Source: an uncultured Clostridia bacterium
GTDB taxonomy: Bacteria > Bacillota > Clostridia > Oscillospirales > Ruminococcaceae
Direction: 5' to 3'
Length of the DNA stretch: 11,084 nt
Assembly: GCA_947165805.1 (NCBI GenBank)
Contig: CAMVBT010000056.1
Span: 1-11,084, forward strand
The notes under the pieces: generated by a model
Database searches by the model: none
What the model was told of the DNA's origin: nothing
The model's input: the letters and a program-made list of their open reading frames with translations, nothing else
Program-made: the position numbers and the translations under genes
Part shown: in pieces, positions 7,337 through 11,084 of the stretch
Position numbering within the stretch: position 1 is the first letter of the stretch
Layout of the letters: every line of letters begins with the position of its first letter

Positions 7337-8446
7337 ATGGACAACGAAAATACAGCAGTTGTACAGGGAACCACCTCCGTACCTGCCGGAATGAAATCAA
7401 AGAAAGAGCTCAGGAAAGAAGAAAAAGAGCGAATGAAAAAGTTCCATGTCTCGACATGGCACATCATCACCAATTACCGCAATTATAAGCCCGAGGAAAA
7501 GAAGCATTACCGCTACATACTCGGAAGGCGCGCGTCGTCGATAGTATGGCCGATATTCAGATTTCTGATACTCTTCGGCCTCGCGTTCGTCGTTATCTAC
7601 CCGATACTCTATATGATATCCTGCGCGCTGAGACCTCAGATGGAGATGTCCGACCCGTCGATCATGTGGATACCCAAGACACTGACGTTCGGGAACCTTG
7701 AGGAAACATGGATAGCTATAGACTATCCGAAGCTGGTATGGGACACCGTAACGGTAAACGTGGTCTGCTCGATAATACAGGTTCTTACCTGCTCTATCGC
7801 AGGCTACGGCTTCGCGAGATTCAAGTTCAAGGGCAAGAGCATATTCTTCGCTATCGTTATACTCCAGATCATCGTACCGACCCAGGTAATCCTTATACCG
7901 CAGTTCATGCAGTTCAGATACTTTGACCCGTTCCACATCTGCACTCTTCTGACGGGTGCGCCTGTGAACCTTGCGGACTCTCCGTGGGCTTTGTATCTGC
8001 AGGCATTCTTCTGCAACGGTATCCGTGCGGGTCTGTTCATCTTCCTGTTCAGACAGTTCTTCCGCGGACTGCCGAAGGAGCTGGAGGACGCCGCTTATCT
8101 GGACGGCTGCGGCCCGTTCGAGACATTTGTGAGGATCATGGTACCGAACGCGTCCAACTCGTTCCTGACGGTATTCATCTTCTCCGTTGTATGGTACTGG
8201 AACGACTCTTACGTTTCGGGAATGTTCTTCTCGAAGTCGAACACCGTAGCGCTTATGGTAAGCAACCTGTATCAGACCATTTCGGCATACTACAGCCCGA
8301 CGAGCACGCCTACCGGCGTACCTGCCGACTGGCTGGTATGGATCGAGTCCGGATGCTTACTCTCTATCCTTCCCATTCTCGTTATGTACATCTTCTTACA
8401 GAAGAACTTCGTTGAAGGTGTCGAGCGTTCCGGTATCGTTGGCTAG
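7337..8446 (+). CDS. CUT1-family sugar ABC transporter permease, MalG type, with charged N-terminal extension
   Basis: This 369-residue permease is the last gene of the operon and the likely partner of the permease 12 bases upstream. An excellent AAGGAGGT site at 7323-7330 lies six bases before its ATG and overlaps the previous stop codon. Residues 1 to about 68 form a strongly charged, mostly basic extension (including KSKKELRKEEKERMKKF) ahead of the first helix at about 70-95; most MalG-type proteins, including the one at 667-1527, have a far shorter tail. The EAA loop is canonical near 250-273: EDAAYLDGCGPFETF, then IMVPNASN. The protein ends in a hydrophobic segment and FVEGVERSGIVG, a typical MalG-like C-terminus. 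It supplies half of the membrane channel of a carbohydrate importer; the substrate is unknown and no ATPase is adjacent. Confidence 0.93.
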   Translation: MDNENTAVVQGTTSVPAGMKSKKELRKEEKERMKKFHVSTWHIITNYRNYKPEEKKHYRYILGRRASSIVWPIFRFLILFGLAFVVIYPILYMISCALRPQMEMSDPSIMWIPKTLTFGNLEETWIAIDYPKLVWDTVTVNVVCSIIQVLTCSIAGYGFARFKFKGKSIFFAIVILQIIVPTQVILIPQFMQFRYFDPFHICTLLTGAPVNLADSPWALYLQAFFCNGIRAGLFIFLFRQFFRGLPKELEDAAYLDGCGPFETFVRIMVPNASNSFLTVFIFSVVWYWNDSYVSGMFFSKSNTVALMVSNLYQTISAYYSPTSTPTGVPADWLVWIESGCLLSILPILVMYIFLQKNFVEGVERSGIVG

Positions 8447-8461
8447 CGCAGAGCCTGCGCT
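8445..8461 (+). other. Stem-loop overlapping the stop codon of the last permease gene
   Basis: AGCGCAG / CTGCGCT pair perfectly around a three-base AGC loop. The stem starts inside the TAG stop at 8444-8446. Flanking TTGG (8439-8442) and CCAA (8463-8466) could extend it past a small internal bulge. It is the first of four successive hairpins after the operon. Confidence 0.6.
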
Positions 8462-8469
8462 CCCAATAC

Positions 8470-8514
8470 CGTACCACGGAGATCCGGTACGCGCATCAGT
8501 ATTACACAATACTG
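8470..8514 (+). other. Two further stem-loops in the operon 3' region
   Basis: CGTACC (8470-8475) pairs with GGTACG (8486-8491) around a 10-base loop. CAGTATT (8497-8503) pairs perfectly with AATACTG (8508-8514) around ACAC. Neither is followed by a U-run, so they are more likely 3'-end protective or processing structures than terminators. No coding sequence is credible here. Confidence 0.55.
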
Positions 8515-8531
8515 CAAATCGGTAATAAAAC

Positions 8532-8567
8532 AAATAACTGCTCCTGACGACAGGGGCAGTTATTTTT
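8532..8567 (+). terminator. Rho-independent terminator, probably bidirectional, between convergent operons
   Basis: The 5' arm AAATAACTGCTCCTG (8532-8546) pairs with CAGGGGCAGTTATTT (8551-8565) over 15 positions, one being a G-U wobble, around an ACGA loop. T runs from 8563 to 8567 on the plus strand. On the minus strand the same stem is followed by TTATTTG and further T-rich sequence, so it can also stop transcripts of the opposing TPM operon. It is the expected end of the plus-strand sugar-transport operon. Confidence 0.9.
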
Positions 8568-8603
8568 GTATTTAAATGCGAAGCGGTTGAAAGTTTTTTG
8601 GAG

Positions 8604-8648
8604 GGGGTCCGGGGGAACCTTTTCTTCAGAAAAGGTTCCCCCGGGCTC
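8604..8648. repeat. REP-like palindromic intergenic element
   Basis: A 17-bp perfect inverted repeat runs from CCGGGGGAACCTTTTCT (8609-8625) to its complement at 8628-8644 with only two bases between. G-U and G-C pairs allow extension outward to about 8605 and 8648. It is preceded by TTTTTTGGAGGGGG. This matches the type of long G/C-rich hairpin that is scattered between genes in Ruminococcus and related Clostridia; that resemblance is from memory, and copy number must be counted in the genome. No U-run follows on either strand, so it is not a standard terminator. Confidence 0.7.
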
Positions 8649-8701
8649 GAGCGTAAGCGACTAAACTCGAGCGCAAGCGACCGCACTCGAGCGCGAGCGA
8701 C
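8646..8701. repeat. Three 16-bp direct repeats at a 20-bp period
   Basis: Copies at 8646-8661, 8666-8681 and 8686-8701 read CTCGAGCGNNAGCGAC, where NN is TA, CA and CG. They are separated by four-base spacers TAAA and CGCA. The first copy overlaps the outer end of the adjacent palindrome, and the third ends at the base directly before the stop codon of the minus-strand TPM gene. Three copies with no spacer sequestration and no cas genes do not make a CRISPR array. Confidence 0.85.
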
Positions 8702-9541
8702 CTATCTATGATGCCCGCCGCCGCCGTGACGACCGCCGCCGGAGGAATGGTGGGTGGAGGAGTGGTGGGAATGTCCGCCGGAGTGGCTGCCGGAGCTGCC
8801 GCTGCTGCGCGGCGAGTAGGTACGGGTGGTGATATTGCCCATGAACTGGTCGGTCTTCTGGGAGAACCAGAGGGAATCCTTCAATGTATAATTCTGTGTT
8901 TCGGGCTTGGTGATCGCGTACTGCTTTGAGAAATGCGCGTAGAGGCAGATCGAGACGATAAGCGCACCGAAGCCGAGGAACAGGAACGTGGAGAAGAACT
9001 CCTCCGCGAAATAGTCAAGGTCTACTTCCTTGCCGAACACTTCCTGCTGATTGTTGGCCTTGCCCTGCGCGCAGTAGGACACGACCTTTTCGATAAAGCA
9101 GAGAGACGCGCCGTAGAGGTCGTCCTTATCGTAGTATTTGTCCATGGCGCTGAATATGGTCTCGATGCGGTAGTCGCTCAGGTAGTTTATTCCCGCGCCG
9201 CTGGTGGATATCCAGTCGAATTTCGTGTCGTTGTTTATCAGCAGCAGAACGCCGTCGGTGTTGATGCCGCAGATAGATTCGTAGGCTACGTCCGCGAAGT
9301 CCATGACGCCGTTGTCGGATTTATCGGAGCCCACGTCATCGGTGGTGTACACTATTATGTTGAGCCCAGTCTTTTCCGCTGCCTCGACGGCTTTGTCGGT
9401 CATGTAGTTTTCCTGTGTTTTTGTGAAAATATCCGCTCCGTCGACAACAAGTCCCGTTTTTCCGTCGGCAATGACGGGTACACACATAACACAGAGGGCT
9501 GTTATGACCGCGGACACGAAAGATATCAGTCTCTTCATCAT
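8702..9541 (-). CDS. TPM-domain membrane protein with His/Ser/Gly-rich tail (YdjH-like)
   Basis: This 279-residue protein has a signal peptide (residues 1-25, cut after VIA), an extracytoplasmic TPM domain at about 31-160 (VVDGADIFTKTQENYM; TGLNIIVYTTDDV; GVLLLINNDTKFDWISTSGAG), one membrane helix at about 183-204, and a cytoplasmic tail. The last 37 residues are almost only Ser, Gly and His, with nine histidines. TPM (YgcG/TPM_phosphatase) proteins commonly end in Gly-rich tails. The ATG at 9541 overlaps the upstream TGA as ATGATG, with GGAGG at 9552-9548 spaced six bases; the second ATG (9538) is equally possible. A longer frame reaching 9721 is rejected because it would hide the signal peptide and overlap the upstream gene. 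With the zinc-ribbon gene upstream it matches the YdjG-YdjH pair of B. subtilis, which positions the SPFH protein YdjI and PspA at the membrane. The functional match is inferred from architecture. Confidence 0.85.
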   Translation of the reverse strand: MMKRLISFVSAVITALCVMCVPVIADGKTGLVVDGADIFTKTQENYMTDKAVEAAEKTGLNIIVYTTDDVGSDKSDNGVMDFADVAYESICGINTDGVLLLINNDTKFDWISTSGAGINYLSDYRIETIFSAMDKYYDKDDLYGASLCFIEKVVSYCAQGKANNQQEVFGKEVDLDYFAEEFFSTFLFLGFGALIVSICLYAHFSKQYAITKPETQNYTLKDSLWFSQKTDQFMGNITTRTYSPRSSGSSGSHSGGHSHHSSTHHSSGGGRHGGGGHHR

Positions 9542-10626
9542 ACCATACCTCCGAAAAAGCCCATGAACAGCGATGCCAGAAGTACGATAACAAACGGTAT
9601 GCCGAAGCACATCAGCGCCAGCTTTGGCTTGTTCACTGGCAGACTGCCGCCGAATTTGCCGGTCTGAGCGTTCATTGCGAAGTAGTACATCTTGTCCTTG
9701 TACTTGTAGGACAGGAACCACAGGGGCAGCATGACGTGCTCCCAGTTTATGTTGTTGATATGCAGAGTCTTGCCGGATATGTCCACCCTGCTGTAGCCTT
9801 TGACAGTGCCGAGAAAGGCCTTTTCCGTCGCCTCGAGGACGCGGCTGTTTATGCGGGGATAGACCATATCCTGCGACACATCGTATCTCTGTGCGCTGTG
9901 TCCCGACAGATATGACAGATCGAAGTCCACCAATTCGGTGTAGTCGAAAGGCTCGATGCTGTCCATGAGCGCGTCGTCGGCGCTGGTCGAGCCGTCAGCC
10001 GGCACGCCCTGATATATGACGCTGCCCTCACGCGTGACGAAATACTTGGCCTGCGTGGTGATTATGTAGTCGCCCTTGCGGATCGAGCTGACGGTATTGA
10101 AGCAGTTCGCGGTGATCCTGCCCTCGACACAGCAGTCCGCCAGCCAGAACGGGATATAGATGCCCTGCATCTTCTCGAGAGTCTCATCGCTGCCGAAGCC
10201 CTTCGCCATGAAGAACTTCTTCTTGCTCGTCCATGCTTTGAACTGCCCGAGAGCGTCTTCGCGCGTCTTTTTGAACGGTATTATCTTGTCGGGGCGGTAT
10301 TCTCCGGCAAGCCTGCCCGAAAGCACCACGGCGCTGTGGCAGTAGGCACATTCCGCGGATGCCGAAAGCTCGGAGTCCGTGATTATCGCGGCTCCGCAGC
10401 CCGGGCAGAGGTAAAGGCGGTTGTCCTCGCCGAATTTCTTCTGCTTCTCGTAAAGCTCGGCCTCCTCGGGCGAGATCGTTTCGGTGTGACCCTCGAGAGG
10501 CTTGTCGAGCGTTTCTTTCGTGAAATGCGAGCCGCAGTAGGCGCAGCCGAAATCCTGCGATTCGGTGGTGTACGTCAGCGGAGCGCCGCAGGACGGACAC
10601 TGATAGGCGACGATGCCGTTGTCCAT
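9538..10626 (-). CDS. Double TFIIB-type zinc-ribbon protein with C-terminal membrane helix (YdjG-like)
   Basis: The 362-residue protein begins with two zinc ribbons: C10/C13 with C28/C31 (QCPSCGAPL and CAYCGSHF) and C74/C77 with C93/C96 (LCPGCGAAI and CAYCHSAV). A charged helix (EEAELYEKQKKFGED) joins them. A long middle region of strands follows, including IYIPFWLADCCVEGRI and MLPLWFLSYKYKDKMYYFAMN, the pattern seen in bacterial proteins annotated as TFIIB-type zinc ribbon. One hydrophobic helix at about 335-358 anchors the C-terminus. Despite the name, such proteins are membrane-bound and not transcription factors. B. subtilis YdjG has the same design and acts with YdjH (TPM) in the PspA stress module. 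The ATG at 10626 has GGAGG at 10637-10633. The downstream TPM gene overlaps by four bases, and the gene upstream ends 13 bases away, so three genes form one operon. Confidence 0.85.
   Translation of the reverse strand: MDNGIVAYQCPSCGAPLTYTTESQDFGCAYCGSHFTKETLDKPLEGHTETISPEEAELYEKQKKFGEDNRLYLCPGCGAAIITDSELSASAECAYCHSAVVLSGRLAGEYRPDKIIPFKKTREDALGQFKAWTSKKKFFMAKGFGSDETLEKMQGIYIPFWLADCCVEGRITANCFNTVSSIRKGDYIITTQAKYFVTREGSVIYQGVPADGSTSADDALMDSIEPFDYTELVDFDLSYLSGHSAQRYDVSQDMVYPRINSRVLEATEKAFLGTVKGYSRVDISGKTLHINNINWEHVMLPLWFLSYKYKDKMYYFAMNAQTGKFGGSLPVNKPKLALMCFGIPFVIVLLASLFMGFFGGMV
9548..9552 (-). promoter_or_regulatory. Ribosome binding site deciding the TPM gene start
   Basis: GGAGG on the minus strand lies inside the end of the zinc-ribbon gene, six bases before the ATG at 9541. 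It supports the short, signal-peptide-bearing start and translational coupling through the ATGA overlap. Confidence 0.8.
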
Positions 10627-10639
10627 TTGTTACCTCCCG

Positions 10640-11084
10640 TCAGTCAATGATGTTGCGTTTGGTTATCTCCTTGTAGAAGCTGAAATCGACCTTCTTGAGC
10701 ATATCTATGATAGCGGTCTCTATCTCTATCTCGAGCCCGAGGCTCTTGATGCGGCGTTCGACGGTCCCTTCATGCTGCTCGGCCTTCGGGCGCTTTGTGG
10801 CGCGGTAGGGTCTGTACATGACGCCGGACTCGACATCGAACACGGCTGTCATGGTATCCGCGGTGCCGTCGATTATGCCGGCAAGCCCCGCGGGCAGCAT
10901 ACCGAAAATGTCGGTGAACAGCAGGCTCGCGACGCAGATAGCCTTGATGATGTCCGCCTTTATCACGGCGCGGCGGCTTATGTGCAGGTCTATGAGATAC
11001 TGCTCCATCGAGGTGTAGTAATAACCGCGTCCGAAAGAGAGCGTCAGCATGGCCGCGCCCGCCTCGGAGACAGTGACCGCGTCA
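10640..11084 (-). CDS. Unrecognised protein, C-terminal part only (runs off window edge)
   Basis: The frame is open from the right-hand window edge (first full codon at 11083, reading DAVTVSEAGAAM) to a TGA at 10642-10640, giving about 147 residues of C-terminus. The ATG at 11050 is internal and has no convincing ribosome site, so the true start is beyond 11084. Visible features are an aromatic glycine segment (FGRGYYYTSMEQYLIDL), an amphipathic-to-hydrophobic stretch (IIKAICVASLLFTDIFGMLP), and a charged C-terminus with a helix ending KKVDFSFYKEITKRNIID. I do not recognise the family. It is not the usual SPFH protein of the YdjFGHI group as far as this segment shows. The 13-base gap to the zinc-ribbon gene makes it a probable member of the same envelope operon. 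Confidence 0.7.
   Translation of the reverse strand, partial: DAVTVSEAGAAMLTLSFGRGYYYTSMEQYLIDLHISRRAVIKADIIKAICVASLLFTDIFGMLPAGLAGIIDGTADTMTAVFDVESGVMYRPYRATKRPKAEQHEGTVERRIKSLGLEIEIETAIIDMLKKVDFSFYKEITKRNIID

Noticed and set aside
8600..8615. G-quadruplex in the G-rich run before the palindrome
   Set aside because: Only two long G-runs are present on one strand, and the second is committed to a perfect 17-bp stem, so a stable four-run quadruplex is not supported.
8396..8686. A 96-codon minus-strand frame with a GTG start inside the direct repeats
   Set aside because: It translates through the palindrome, the terminator and three hairpins into the 3' end of the permease gene. Its sequence is repeat-derived and it has no ribosome site.
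8646..8701. CRISPR array
   Set aside because: Repeats are 16 bp with four-base spacers and only three copies, and no cas genes are present.
8933..9667. A 244-codon plus-strand frame opposite the TPM and zinc-ribbon genes
   Set aside because: It is a shadow of the minus-strand genes, which have strong domain and ribosome-site evidence. Its own composition shows no membrane or domain pattern.
9542..9721. N-terminal extension of the TPM protein to an ATG at 9721
   Set aside because: It would overlap 180 bases of the zinc-ribbon gene and bury a clear signal peptide. The GGAGG site and ATGA overlap support the start at 9541.

Overview
The window looks like a chromosomal segment of a gut-type, low-to-mid GC Firmicute, most likely a Ruminococcus-like member of the Oscillospiraceae. 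This is inferred from strong AGGAGG-type ribosome sites, CUT1 sugar permeases without a dedicated ATPase, ATA/AGA codons in a moderately GC-rich background, and a palindromic repeat type common in that group. No 16S rRNA or other taxonomic marker is present.

Positions 1-8446 (+ strand) hold one tight, probably co-transcribed block of seven genes whose start lies outside the window. In order they are: the 3' part of a MalF-type permease, a MalG-type permease, a secreted and membrane-anchored NHL beta-propeller/TPR protein, a five-helix YIP1-family membrane protein, a large secreted DUF5696 protein with a glycosidase-like layout, a second MalF-type permease and a second MalG-type permease. Gaps run from zero to about 70 bases, and two junctions are directly coupled (TAA-ATG and TAATG). 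The sequence therefore shows two complete permease pairs bracketing an envelope module of three poorly understood proteins. Neither an ATPase nor a classical solute-binding protein is visible. The reading offered is a carbohydrate recognition, processing and import locus, with DUF5696 acting outside the cell, the NHL/TPR protein held at the outer membrane face, and a shared MsmX/MsmK-type ATPase encoded elsewhere. The substrate cannot be named.

Positions 8447-8701 form a non-coding gap between convergent operons. It contains four successive stem-loops, the last being a strong terminator that looks usable in both directions. These are followed by a perfect 17-bp palindrome of REP-like character and three copies of a 16-bp direct repeat at an exact 20-bp period, which end at the base next to the stop codon of the minus-strand gene.

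Positions 8702-11084 (- strand) carry a second operon, read right to left: an unrecognised partial gene, a double zinc-ribbon protein with a C-terminal membrane helix, and a TPM-domain membrane protein with a histidine/serine/glycine-rich tail. The last two match the architecture and order of Bacillus subtilis YdjG and YdjH, membrane partners in the PspA/SPFH envelope-stress system. This second operon is therefore probably an envelope-maintenance module unrelated to the sugar locus.
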